Below, piece by piece: positions 1-6,245 of a stretch of DNA of 9,158 bases. The translations under genes were made by a program, and so were the position numbers. Position 1 is the first letter of the stretch. Every line of letters starts with the position of its first letter. The DNA comes from Acetobacteraceae bacterium (GTDB lineage Bacteria > Pseudomonadota > Alphaproteobacteria > Acetobacterales > Acetobacteraceae), in contig JADYYZ010000344.1 of assembly GCA_020853405.1 (NCBI GenBank), positions 1-9,158 of the forward strand, written 5' to 3'. The notes beneath the pieces are model-generated. The model ran no database searches, was not told the DNA's origin, and saw nothing but the letters and a program-made list of their open reading frames with translations.

Positions 1-82
1 CGGTCGAGACGCCGCCGCGGCGCGTGAAGAAGCCGTGCCGGACGGGGCCGAGCGCGTCGTCGGTGAGGAATTCTGCCATCAT
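1..82 (-). CDS. pgeF: PgeF/YfiH-family laccase-domain protein (N-terminal fragment, runs off left edge)
   Basis: This is the N-terminus of a multicopper-polyphenol-oxidase (laccase-domain, YfiH/PgeF) protein, a family linked to purine nucleoside phosphorylase-like activity and to peptidoglycan fidelity. About 26 residues are visible. They include the motif HGFFTRRGGVST, the characteristic N-terminal stretch of the family. Two adjacent ATG codons (82-80 and 79-77) are in frame. The first overlaps the methyltransferase stop as ATGA (82-79), which suggests translational coupling, so I used it; the second is almost equally likely. The position downstream of lgt and an NDUFAF7-type methyltransferase matches the common alphaproteobacterial order. 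The copper/zinc-ligand part of the protein lies outside the window, so the call rests on the N-terminal motif and context. Confidence 0.85.
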   Translation of the reverse strand, partial: MMAEFLTDDALGPVRHGFFTRRGGVST

Positions 83-1125
83 GCGAATCCTGGCGGTCTG
101 GGAAGCGATGGGTGGCAGATCGCCATCGCCTTGAACAGCGTGCCCATGTGCGCGGCGGAGAGGAGCCGCGCCGCCGCCGCCAGCAGCGCGCCGGCCCTGG
201 CCGGGTTGGCGCGGGCCAGCGCCTCGGCACGCGCCGGCAGGCCGATCGCGCCAAGGAAGGTCCCCATCGGCACCGGCCCGTGCGGCGTTGCCCCGGCGGC
301 CCGCGCGATGCGGCCGATCGCGCCGAAATCGACATGCGCCGAGAGATCCGCCTCGCCCGGGTCGGCGAACGGGTCCTGCGCGCGATGGCCGCGAAGCGCC
401 TGCAGCGTCGTGCCCGTGCCTGGCCCGGCGTAGCCGTAATCGATCAGCAGTGCCGCCCCGCCATGCGCCAGCGTGCGCTGCGCGACCGAGGCCGCAAGCG
501 CCCCTGCCGCGGGCGCGAGCTCGATCCAGGTTGCCGGCGCGAGCGCGGCGAGGTCCGGCGTCTCGGCCGGCGGCGGCGCGGGCAGCTCGACCGGGGCAAG
601 CGAGGCGTCGAGAAAGCGTTCCGCCCAGCCGCCCTCGCGCCGCACCAGCTGGCGCACCGGCAGGGCATCGAGGAACTCGTTGGCGATCACGATCGCGGGC
701 AGGGCGGGCAGCGCTTCGGGCGCGTCGTGGAACCTCGCCCCCGGCACCCTGGCACGCTGGGCGGCGCGCAGCCGCGGCGAGGTCTCGATGAAATGCACGG
801 AAAGACAGGCGGCAAAGCCGGGGGCGGCGCGGCGGATCGCACGCAGCGCATCCGCCATCAGCGTGCCGCGCCCCGGCCCCAGCTCGGCCAGCAGCACGGT
901 CTCCGGCCGGCCCATGTCCTGCCAGACCGCGGCCGCCCACAGGCCGAGGCATTCGCCGAAGCCCTGGAAGATCTCCGGGGCGGTGATGAAGTCGCCTCCG
1001 CGCCCGAACGGGTCGCGGGTGGCATAGTAGTGGGCGTTGCAGGCGGCCATGAAGCGGTCGAGCCGCATCGGGCCGTCGCGCGCGATGGCGGCCTTCAGCG
1101 CGGCCGCGAGCGGAGGATCAGCCAC
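79..1125 (-). CDS. SAM-dependent methyltransferase, MidA/NDUFAF7 family (COG1565)
   Basis: This is a class I SAM-dependent methyltransferase of 348 residues, close to the family norm. The mitochondrial homologue NDUFAF7 methylates an arginine of complex I subunit NDUFS2 during assembly; a similar role here is inferred. Visible motifs are TRDPFGRGGDFITAPEI (36-52, the conserved N-terminal signature), the glycine-rich SAM loop ELGPGRGTLM (81-90), IANEFLDALPV (147-157), IDYGY (228-232) and LSAHVDF (261-267). The segment before TRDPFG seems a few residues shorter than usual. The open frame extends far upstream through lgt and hldD, but those codons are an antiframe artefact. The GTG at 1125 gives the normal N-terminus (ADPPLAAALKAAIARDGP) and overlaps the end of lgt by 31 bp. 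The gene ends in an ATGA overlap with pgeF, so it lies inside one operon. Confidence 0.93.
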   Translation of the reverse strand: MADPPLAAALKAAIARDGPMRLDRFMAACNAHYYATRDPFGRGGDFITAPEIFQGFGECLGLWAAAVWQDMGRPETVLLAELGPGRGTLMADALRAIRRAAPGFAACLSVHFIETSPRLRAAQRARVPGARFHDAPEALPALPAIVIANEFLDALPVRQLVRREGGWAERFLDASLAPVELPAPPPAETPDLAALAPATWIELAPAAGALAASVAQRTLAHGGAALLIDYGYAGPGTGTTLQALRGHRAQDPFADPGEADLSAHVDFGAIGRIARAAGATPHGPVPMGTFLGAIGLPARAEALARANPARAGALLAAAARLLSAAHMGTLFKAMAICHPSLPRPPGFA

Positions 1126-1901
1126 AGCCCGACCGCCAGCATCGGCACCGACAGCAGCTGGCCCATGGTGGCGCCGAAGGCGAGGAAGCCCAGGAAGGAA
1201 TCGGGTTCGCGGAAGAACTCGCCACTGATCCGGGCAAGGCCATAGCCGACCAGGAACACCCCGCACAGCAGGCCGCGCCGGGCGCGCACGCGCTCGCTTC
1301 GGGCCAGCAGCATCAGCACGGTGAACAGCACCACGCCTTCCAGCCCCGCCTGGTAGAGCTGGCTCGGGTGGCGGGGGAGCTGCTGCGGGTCGGATGGAAA
1401 CACCATCGCCCAGGCGACGTTGCTTGGCCTGCCCCACAGCTCGCCATTGATGAAATTGGCGCAGCGGCCGAGGAACAGGCCGATCGGCACCACCACCGCG
1501 ACGCGGTCGGCGAAGCGGAGCAGGTCCAGCCGGTTCGCCCGCACGAACAGCACGATGGCGGCGATCACGCCGAGCAGGCCGCCATGGAAACTCATGCCGC
1601 CGTGCCAGATCGCGAGCGCTTCCAGCGGCTGCGCGAGATAGTAGGACGGGCGGTAGAACAGCACATAGCCAAGCCGCCCGCCCAGCACGATGCCGAGCGT
1701 CACCCAGGTGACGAAATCGTCGGCCTGCTCCGGCGTCGCGGCCGCGGGCGCCCGTGCGCAAAGCCGCTTGCCCAGCTGCCAGCCGGCGAGGATGCCGACG
1801 ATGTAGGCCAGCGCATACCAGCGGATGGCGAACGAGAAGCCGGCGATCGGGCCGATCTCGAAGGCGTTCGGGCCGATCGCGGGGAAAGGGATGACCAGCA
1901 C
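1095..1901 (-). CDS. lgt: Phosphatidylglycerol--prolipoprotein diacylglyceryl transferase
   Basis: Lgt is an inner-membrane enzyme that moves the diacylglyceryl group of phosphatidylglycerol onto the lipobox cysteine of prolipoproteins, the first step of lipoprotein maturation. The 268-residue length is typical. Several hydrophobic membrane segments are present (about 20-45, 65-85, 108-122, 136-146, 188-200, 210-225, 248-263). The Lgt signature GRCANFINGELWGR lies at 145-158. The HGGMSFHGG motif (100-108) holds the histidine corresponding to the essential H103 of E. coli, and RHPSQLYQAGLEG lies at 177-189. The start is a GTG at 1901, just 6 bases after the hldD stop; no good Shine-Dalgarno sequence is visible, so translation may be coupled to hldD. 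The 3' end overlaps the methyltransferase start by 31 bp. The family assignment is secure. Confidence 0.97.
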   Translation of the reverse strand: MLVIPFPAIGPNAFEIGPIAGFSFAIRWYALAYIVGILAGWQLGKRLCARAPAAATPEQADDFVTWVTLGIVLGGRLGYVLFYRPSYYLAQPLEALAIWHGGMSFHGGLLGVIAAIVLFVRANRLDLLRFADRVAVVVPIGLFLGRCANFINGELWGRPSNVAWAMVFPSDPQQLPRHPSQLYQAGLEGVVLFTVLMLLARSERVRARRGLLCGVFLVGYGLARISGEFFREPDSFLGFLAFGATMGQLLSVPMLAVGLWLILRSRPR

Positions 1902-1907
1902 GGGGGG

Positions 1908-2888
1908 TCAGACGAACGGATCGCCCGAGGCCAGCACGCGCACGTACTGCGCGATGCCGTCGGCAAGGGGGGTGGCTGGGTCGGCGAAGCCGGCGGCGCG
2001 CAGCCGGTCCATGCGCGCCTCGGTGAAGCTCTGGTACTGGCCCCGCAGGTTCAGCGGCATGTCGATCCACTCCACGCGGTCCTCGACCTGCATCGCGCGG
2101 GCGAGTGCGGAGACCAGCGCGCGGTAGCTCCCGGCCCGGCCGGTGCCCAGGTTGAACAGGCCCGAGGGCGGCGCTGCCTGGTCGAGCCACCAGCAGAGGG
2201 CACGCACGCAGTCGCCGACCCAGATGAAATCCCGCCGCTGTTCGCCATCGGCAAGCCCGGGGCGGTCGGAGCGGAACAGCCGCGCCGGGCGGCCGGCCAG
2301 CAGCTCGTCGTATTTGTGCTTCACGACCGAGATCATCGGCCCCTTGTGGTACTCGTTGGGGCCGTAGACGTTGAAGAACTTCAGCCCCAGCCAGGCTGGC
2401 GGGCACCGCCGGCCGGCGCTGACCTGGCGTTCGACCCAGCGGTCGAAGGCGTGCTTGCTCCAGCCATAGAGGTTGAGCGGCCGCAGCCGGGAAAGCGCCG
2501 CGGCCGAGAACTCGTCGTCGAAGCCGGCGCTGCCGTCGCCATAGGTGGCGGCCGAGGAAGCATAGGCGAAGCGGATATCGGCATCGGCGCACCATTCCCA
2601 CAGCCGCTGGCTGAGGCTGAGGTTGGTGCGCGCCACCAGGTCCGCGTCGGTCGCGGTGGTGGCGCTGATCGCGCCCAGATGCACCACCGCCTCGATCGGC
2701 GGTTCGGTGCCGATGAAGTCCCAGATCTCGTCGGGGGAAACGATCTCGGCCAGAAGGTGGCGGGCGATGTTGCGCCACTTGCCGCCGTCGCGCAGGCGGT
2801 CGACGATCGCCACCTCGGCGCCTTCGCCGGCAAGCGCGCCGAGCAGGTTCGAGCCGATGAAGCCGGCGCCGCCAGTCAGCAGGATCAT
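1908..2888 (-). CDS. hldD: ADP-L-glycero-D-manno-heptose 6-epimerase
   Basis: HldD (RfaD) is a cytosolic NAD(P)-dependent short-chain-dehydrogenase-type epimerase. It converts ADP-D-glycero-beta-D-manno-heptose to the L-glycero form, the heptose donor for LPS inner core. The protein has 326 residues, the usual size. The Rossmann loop TGGAGFIGSN lies at 5-14, the acceptor-side DRLRDGGKWRN at 30-40, the catalytic serine region ASSAATYG at 110-117 and the YxxxK pair in LYGWSK (Y141, K145). The family-specific GLKFFNVYGPNEYHKGPM runs from 168 to 185. The start is the ATG at 2888, directly before the Rossmann strand MILLTGG; the frame stays open further upstream but that part looks random and Arg/Pro-rich. 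It is the first gene of the minus-strand run hldD-lgt-methyltransferase-pgeF and is divergent from ubiK. Confidence 0.96.
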   Translation of the reverse strand: MILLTGGAGFIGSNLLGALAGEGAEVAIVDRLRDGGKWRNIARHLLAEIVSPDEIWDFIGTEPPIEAVVHLGAISATTATDADLVARTNLSLSQRLWEWCADADIRFAYASSAATYGDGSAGFDDEFSAAALSRLRPLNLYGWSKHAFDRWVERQVSAGRRCPPAWLGLKFFNVYGPNEYHKGPMISVVKHKYDELLAGRPARLFRSDRPGLADGEQRRDFIWVGDCVRALCWWLDQAAPPSGLFNLGTGRAGSYRALVSALARAMQVEDRVEWIDMPLNLRGQYQSFTEARMDRLRAAGFADPATPLADGIAQYVRVLASGDPFV

Positions 2889-2942
2889 CGCCTGGTGATC
2901 CTGGCGGCGATGGGGTCGGGATGCAGAATCCGCATGCGCCGC

Positions 2943-2950
2943 CTTATATG
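2943..2950. promoter_or_regulatory. Possible shared -10 region of divergent hldD and ubiK promoters
   Basis: The 95-bp gap between the divergent starts of hldD (2888) and ubiK (2984) contains one AT-rich spot in a GC-rich setting, TTATATG. Read on the minus strand it gives TATAAG (2948-2943), a fair -10 box for hldD. On the plus strand it gives TATATG for ubiK. No good -35 box is seen at 16-18 bp on either strand, so this is a weak call based on composition and position. Confidence 0.3.
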
Positions 2951-2983
2951 ATCGGCAGGGCGTGACCGGAAGGAGAGGCCAGC

Positions 2984-3289
2984 ATGACCGATCGGCAGGA
3001 CGACCTGGCGAAGATGGCTCAGGGTGCGCTTTCCGTCGCCTCGGGCCTGGCCGAGGAGATGCGGGCGATGGCCAGGGCCGGCAGCGAGGCGCTGACGGCG
3101 CGGATGGAGCTGGTGCGGCGCGAGGAGTTCGACGCGCTCCGCGAGGTCGCGATCCGCGCCGCCGAGCAGGTGGCGGCGCTGGAGGCACGGCTCGGCGCGC
3201 TGGAGGCACGGGCGGCGGCAGAGGATGGTGCGGCCCAGCAGCTGGCGGCCGGCGGCGGTGGCCGGCCGGGCGGCGAAGGCGCCAACTGA
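2984..3289 (+). CDS. ubiK: UbiK-family accessory factor (BMFP-domain, YqiC-like)
   Basis: This small coiled-coil protein of 101 residues belongs to the UbiK/YqiC (BMFP) family. In gamma-proteobacteria UbiK assists the aerobic ubiquinone biosynthesis complex with UbiJ and can interact with membranes. The family hallmark is visible as LVRREEFDALREV (43-55), followed by the C-terminal coiled coil EQVAALEARLGALEARAA (61-78). The N-terminal part is an amphipathic helix, and the last 20 residues are Gly/Ala-rich and probably disordered. The ATG at 2984 has a strong Shine-Dalgarno sequence, GGAAGGAGAGG (2968-2978). The gene is divergent from hldD and is followed 189 bp later by ybjN. The role in ubiquinone synthesis is taken from homologues; in alphaproteobacteria it is mostly untested. 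Confidence 0.85.
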   Translation: MTDRQDDLAKMAQGALSVASGLAEEMRAMARAGSEALTARMELVRREEFDALREVAIRAAEQVAALEARLGALEARAAAEDGAAQQLAAGGGGRPGGEGAN

Positions 3290-3397
3290 GCGGCGCGCCG
3301 GGCTTCGGCGAGGCACCCGCGATCGCCGCCCGAACACCCCTTGCGGCGCGATTCAGGCTGCCTGTAGCCTAGCCCTGGTAGGAAGCTTGATCCCAGC

Positions 3398-3447
3398 TAT
3401 ACTACGCCTTGAGGGCGATTCGCCGAGGCTCCCCTCACGGTCGCCCT
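3398..3447 (+). promoter_or_regulatory. Possible ybjN promoter -10 box and leader hairpin
   Basis: The 189-bp gap before ybjN contains TATACT (3398-3403), a good -10 box, but the hexamers 16-18 bp upstream match TTGACA poorly. Downstream of it, AGGGCGA (3412-3418) and TCGCCCT (3441-3447) form a perfect 7-bp inverted repeat. It encloses a smaller GAGG/CCTC hairpin (3425-3428, 3433-3436). The ybjN Shine-Dalgarno sequence starts about 18 bases after this structure. Nothing else gene-like is seen in the gap. Confidence 0.3.
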
Positions 3448-3478
3448 GACCGCCTGCCACCAGACAGGAGACAGGCCC

Positions 3479-3994
3479 ATGTCTGACCGGACCCCCGAAC
3501 GGCTCGCCGCGCGCGAAACCCCGGCCGCCAACCCGCTCGACATCCTGGAACAGATCGTTGCCGCCCAGGAGTGGGCGTTCGAGCGCCGCAACACCGACGA
3601 GATGGCGGTCGAGGTCAAGGGCAAGTGGTGCGACTACACCTTCCATTTCTCGTGGGCCTCGGAAATCAGCGCCATGCATTTCTTCTGCGCCTTCGACATG
3701 AAGGTGCCGCCGGCGCGCCGGGCGCAGGTGCATGAGCTGCTGGCGCTGGCGAACGAGAAACTGTGGCTCGGCCATTTCGGCATCTGGACCGAGGAGAACA
3801 CGCCGGTGTTCCGCCATTCGGTGCTGCTGCGCGGCGCCCGCGGCGCCAGCGCAGAAAGCCTCGAGGACATGATGGATATCGCGCTGACCGAGTGCGAGCG
3901 GTTCTATCCCGCGTTCCAGTACGTGCTCTGGGGCGGCAAGCGCCCGGCCGAGGCGCTGGAGGCAGCGATGCTCGACTGCGCCGGCGAGGCGTGA
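3479..3994 (+). CDS. YbjN domain-containing protein
   Basis: The 171-residue protein resembles the YbjN family (PF10722), whose fold is related to type III secretion chaperones. Its biochemical role is unknown; E. coli YbjN affects motility and stress responses when overexpressed. Recognisable features are NPLDILEQIVAAQEWAFERR near residues 18-37, the beta-rich core WCDYTFHFSWASE and AMHFFCAFDMKVP, the segment LALANEKLWLGHFGIW, and the C-terminal helix with DMMDIALTECERFYPAFQYVLWGG. No signal peptide or membrane segment is seen, so it is probably cytosolic. The ATG at 3479 follows CAGGAG with 8-bp spacing. In Rhodospirillales genomes this gene commonly sits just before proC, as here. No function can be assigned from sequence. 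Confidence 0.9.
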   Translation: MSDRTPERLAARETPAANPLDILEQIVAAQEWAFERRNTDEMAVEVKGKWCDYTFHFSWASEISAMHFFCAFDMKVPPARRAQVHELLALANEKLWLGHFGIWTEENTPVFRHSVLLRGARGASAESLEDMMDIALTECERFYPAFQYVLWGGKRPAEALEAAMLDCAGEA

Positions 3995-4115
3995 TGCCCG
4001 GCCGGCGCCGGCGTTGCGGCCGGGGCAGGGCTGGGGCAGGCTCGCTGACCGGTCGGCGCCATCTTCGCGCGCCGCTGCCACGGAGGGAGGGGGCGGCAGC
4101 GCCCCGTGCACGGCG

Positions 4116-4898
4116 ATGATTCTGCTGGTCGGCTGCGGCAAGATGGGGGGGGCGATGTTCGCCGGCTGGCGGGCAGCCGGGCGCGACGTTGCCGTGGTCG
4201 AGCCCGACGCGGCGCACCACCCCGCGGGGGCAGCCCTTGCGGTCGCCGATGCCGCTGACCTGCCGCGGACACTGGCGCCCGAGGCCGTGGTGCTGGCGGT
4301 GAAGCCGCAGGAAGCAGCGAAGACCCTGCCTGCCTATGCGCGCTTCGCCGAGCGCTCGGTGTTCGTCTCGATCATGGCCGGCAAGTCGGTCGGCGGCATG
4401 CAGGCGCTGCTGGGCGGGTCTGCCCGGATCGTGCGCGCGATGCCGAACACGCCGGCCGCGATCGGCCGCGGCATCACGGTGTGCTGCGCCGGCCAGGGGG
4501 TCAGCGCCGCCGAGAAGGCACTCGCGGAATCGCTCCTGAAGACGGTCGGTCAGGTCGCCTGGGTCGAGGACGAGGCGCTGATCGACCCGGTCACCGCGCT
4601 CTCCGGCGGCGGCCCCGCCTATGTATTCCTGCTGGCCGAGGTGCTGGAGCAGGCCGGCATCGCCAATGGCCTGCCCGCCGAGCTCGCCGCCCAGCTGGCG
4701 CGCGCGACGGTGGCGGGCGCCGGCGCACTGCTCGATGCCAGCAGCGAGCCGCCGGCGACGCTGCGGCGCAACGTGACCAGCCCCGGCGGCACCACCGCCG
4801 AGGCGCTGAAGGTGCTGATGGACGCCCCCGCCTGGCCGGCGCTGATGACCAGGGCGATCGCCGCCGCCACCGCGAGATCGCGGGAGCTGGCGGGCTGA
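4116..4898 (+). CDS. proC: Pyrroline-5-carboxylate reductase
   Basis: ProC reduces 1-pyrroline-5-carboxylate to L-proline with NAD(P)H, the last step of proline synthesis, in the cytosol. The protein has 260 residues, near the family norm. The N-terminal dinucleotide loop is VGCGKMGGAM (5-14). It is followed by VLAVKPQ (59-65), RAMPNTPAAIGRG (107-119) and the C-terminal dimerisation and substrate region ALSGGGPAYVFLLAEVLEQAG (161-181). The P5CR signature TSPGGTTAEAL lies at 221-231. The start is the ATG at 4116, because it opens directly into the Rossmann strand; the frame is open about 34 codons further upstream to a TTG, but that part is low-complexity. No clear Shine-Dalgarno sequence sits at the usual distance; AGGGAGG at 4084-4090 is about 25 bases away. 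ybjN ends 121 bp upstream and the TetR-like gene starts 58 bp downstream. Confidence 0.95.
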   Translation: MILLVGCGKMGGAMFAGWRAAGRDVAVVEPDAAHHPAGAALAVADAADLPRTLAPEAVVLAVKPQEAAKTLPAYARFAERSVFVSIMAGKSVGGMQALLGGSARIVRAMPNTPAAIGRGITVCCAGQGVSAAEKALAESLLKTVGQVAWVEDEALIDPVTALSGGGPAYVFLLAEVLEQAGIANGLPAELAAQLARATVAGAGALLDASSEPPATLRRNVTSPGGTTAEALKVLMDAPAWPALMTRAIAAATARSRELAG

Positions 4899-4956
4899 TC
4901 CTTCATCCCCACCCCACCCGCCACCACATCCCGCCCATGCGCGAGGACAGAGACCG

Positions 4957-5550
4957 GTGAGCGAGGAAAGCCACGGGCCCATCGAGGCACGCGCGGCGGC
5001 GGCGATGTTCGCGGTCGCCGCCCGCGACGGCTGGGCGCGCACCACCCTCGCCGCGATCGCCGCCGAGGCGGGGCTGGAGATCGCCGAGCTCAAGGCCAGG
5101 TTCCCCTCGCGCGAGGCGATCCTCGACCGCTTCATGCTCGACACCGATCGCGAGGTGCTCGACGCGACCCTGCCGCGGGCCGAGGGCGAGACCGTCCGCG
5201 ACCGGCTGTTCGACATCATCATGCGCCGCATCGATGTGGTGCAGCGCCACCGGGCCGGGGTGCTGGCGGTGCGCCGGGCGCTCAGGCGCCAGCCGCTGTC
5301 GGCGCTCGGCTACCTGCCGCTGGTGGCGGCGTCGCTGCGCTGGACGCTGGATGCGGCGGGGGTGTCGACCGCCGGCGTGCTCGGCCTGATGCGGACCAAG
5401 GCGCTGCTGCTGCTGCTGCTGCCGGTGGCCAGGGCCTGGGAGCGCGACGCAAGCCCCGACCTCGCCGGCACCATGGCCGAGCTGGACCGCGCGCTGACCC
5501 GCGCCGAGCGGGCGGAGGGCTGGGCGGCGCGGCTGCCGATTCCGCGCTGA
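4957..5550 (+). CDS. TetR-fold protein (TetR-family regulator or COQ9-like)
   Basis: The 197-residue helical protein has a TetR-type N-terminus. A helix-turn-helix is predicted at about 28-50 (TTLAAIAAEAGLEIAELKARF), followed by PSREAILDRFM, the usual start of helix 4. The C-terminal all-helical domain includes RDRLFDIIMRRID (81-93) and a six-leucine run (150-155) encoded by six identical CTG codons. It most resembles a group of alphaproteobacterial proteins annotated as TetR regulators. The same fold is used by the lipid-binding ubiquinone factor COQ9, and the two cannot be separated by eye. The GTG at 4957 is preceded by GCGAGGA with 9-bp spacing. It lies between proC and a phasin gene, so control of the phasin is one hypothesis; ubiK lies about 2 kb upstream. 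No ligand or DNA target can be read from the sequence. Confidence 0.75.
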   Translation: MSEESHGPIEARAAAAMFAVAARDGWARTTLAAIAAEAGLEIAELKARFPSREAILDRFMLDTDREVLDATLPRAEGETVRDRLFDIIMRRIDVVQRHRAGVLAVRRALRRQPLSALGYLPLVAASLRWTLDAAGVSTAGVLGLMRTKALLLLLLPVARAWERDASPDLAGTMAELDRALTRAERAEGWAARLPIPR

Positions 5551-5569
5551 CGTGGCAGCAGGTCGGCTA

Positions 5570-5598
5570 TGCTGCAACTGCGTTGTTGCGGTGCAGCA
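5570..5598. promoter_or_regulatory. TGC-rich inverted repeat upstream of the phasin promoter (candidate operator)
   Basis: A perfect 7-bp inverted repeat TGCTGCA (5570-5576) / TGCAGCA (5592-5598) overlaps a second one, GCAAC (5574-5578) / GTTGC (5585-5589). The block contains many TGC/GCA triplets and ends 6 bp before the -35 box. PhaR repressors of alphaproteobacterial phasin genes are reported to bind TGC-rich sites, so an operator for a PhaR-like or the adjacent TetR-like regulator is inferred. It could also act as a weak transcript-end hairpin for the TetR-like gene, which stops 20 bp upstream. Confidence 0.45.
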
Positions 5599-5604
5599 TT
5601 TTTG

Positions 5605-5633
5605 TTGACGGTTGTGTCCCCCAGGACTAGAAG
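5605..5633 (+). promoter_or_regulatory. Probable sigma-70-type promoter of the phasin gene
   Basis: The -35 box TTGACG (5605-5610) is separated by 17 bp from TAGAAG (5628-5633), which matches the -10 consensus at 4 of 6 positions. Transcription would start near 5640, giving a 5' leader of about 95 nt. The same -10 hexamer occurs in the rpsD promoter. No other hexamer pair in the gap looks as good. Confidence 0.6.
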
Positions 5634-5641
5634 CACACCTA

Positions 5642-5687
5642 CAGGCCGTGCCGAATGAAGCGTGCGCCGTGTTGGCACGCAGGCCTG
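5642..5687 (+). promoter_or_regulatory. Nested stem in the phasin mRNA leader
   Basis: CAGGCC (5642-5647) pairs perfectly with GGCCTG (5682-5687) and encloses a second perfect stem, GCGTGC (5660-5665) / GCACGC (5675-5680). An alternative pairing GTGCC (5648-5652) / GGCAC (5674-5678) is also possible. The structure would form at the start of the predicted transcript, about 37 bases before the Shine-Dalgarno sequence. It may stabilise the mRNA or be a small regulatory leader; neither can be told from sequence. Confidence 0.35.
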
Positions 5688-5735
5688 GCCCAGAACCGAG
5701 TTTCACCACCCCGACCGGGGACCGAGGAGCGCACG

Positions 5736-6167
5736 ATGGCCAAGCAGCCGCAGAGCATTTTCGACATGGACTTCACCAAGGTGATGGCGGATTTCAAACT
5801 CCCCGCCGTCGATATGGAGGCGCTGCTGGCCTCGCAGCGCAAGAACATCGAGGCGTTCTCGGCAGCCAACAAGGTCGCGCTCGAGGGCGCGCAGGCGGTG
5901 GCCAAGCGCAACATGGAGATCGTGCAGGCCGCGGTCACCGAGATGAGCGAGGCGGTGAAGGCGCTGGCCGGCAGCGAGGCCCCGCAGGCCAAGGCCGCCC
6001 GCCAGGCCGAGCTGATGAAGACCGCCTATGAGCGGGCGGTGACCAACATGCGCGAGCTCGCCGACATGATCCAGCGCGCCAACGGCGAGGCGCTGGGCCT
6101 GATCAACAAGCGCTTCGCCGAGACCATGGACGAGCTCAAGGTCATGGTCGAGAAGGCGAAGGCCTGA
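5736..6167 (+). CDS. Phasin family protein (polyhydroxyalkanoate granule-associated)
   Basis: The 143-residue protein is of the Phasin_2 type (PF09361). Phasins coat polyhydroxyalkanoate granules in the cytoplasm and control their number and size. The N-terminal KLPAVDMEALLASQRKNIEAFSAANKVALEGAQAVAKRNMEI region (21-62) is the family signature, mainly around DMEALLASQRKNIEA (26-40). The rest is a long amphipathic helix rich in Ala, Glu and Lys with no membrane segment. The ATG at 5736 follows GAGGAG (5724-5729) at 6-bp spacing, a good match. An upstream in-frame ATG at 5655 would add 27 residues, but it lacks a ribosome site and lies in a structured leader. The gene has its own promoter and ends in a strong palindromic terminator, so it is probably monocistronic. 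No PHA synthase is in the window. Confidence 0.93.
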   Translation: MAKQPQSIFDMDFTKVMADFKLPAVDMEALLASQRKNIEAFSAANKVALEGAQAVAKRNMEIVQAAVTEMSEAVKALAGSEAPQAKAARQAELMKTAYERAVTNMRELADMIQRANGEALGLINKRFAETMDELKVMVEKAKA

Positions 6168-6190
6168 CCCGACCGCCTTCCCGCGACTTC

Positions 6191-6220
6191 GGAAGGGCCG
6201 CCCCCGGGGGCGGCCCTTCC
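6191..6220. terminator. Perfect 30-nt palindrome, likely bidirectional terminator
   Basis: The segment is a perfect palindrome with two 15-nt halves (GGAAGGGCCGCCCCC and its complement). It sits 24 bp after the phasin stop and 26 bp after the end of the convergent kinase gene. A GC-rich hairpin at a convergent junction fits an intrinsic terminator for both genes. No run of T follows on either strand, so termination may be inefficient or assisted. Confidence 0.75.
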
Positions 6221-6245
6221 TGATTCCGCCGCCGGCGATCAGCCG

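Noticed and set aside
1126..2778. Open frame extending the methyltransferase about 550 codons upstream on the minus strand
   Set aside because: It runs antiframe through lgt and hldD, is rich in Arg, Pro, Ala and Gly, and has no family motif. High GC removes stop codons and leaves such frames open.
1368..2951. 527-codon plus-strand frame antisense to hldD and lgt
   Set aside because: Its composition mirrors the codon bias of the opposite strand, and the two known enzymes on the minus strand explain the region.
2889..3209. N-terminal extension of hldD
   Set aside because: The extension is low-complexity and overlaps ubiK; the ATG at 2888 begins exactly at the Rossmann fold.
4001..4012. GCCGGCGCCGGC palindrome between ybjN and proC as a terminator
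   Set aside because: It consists only of G and C, is short, has no T-run, and such palindromes are expected at this base composition.
4014..4115. Upstream TTG start for proC
   Set aside because: The added 34 residues are Gly/Ser/Ala-rich with no homology pattern, and the Rossmann strand begins at the ATG at 4116.
5655..5735. Upstream ATG start for the phasin
   Set aside because: It lacks a ribosome site, lies in a structured leader, and the internal ATG at 5736 has a good Shine-Dalgarno sequence.
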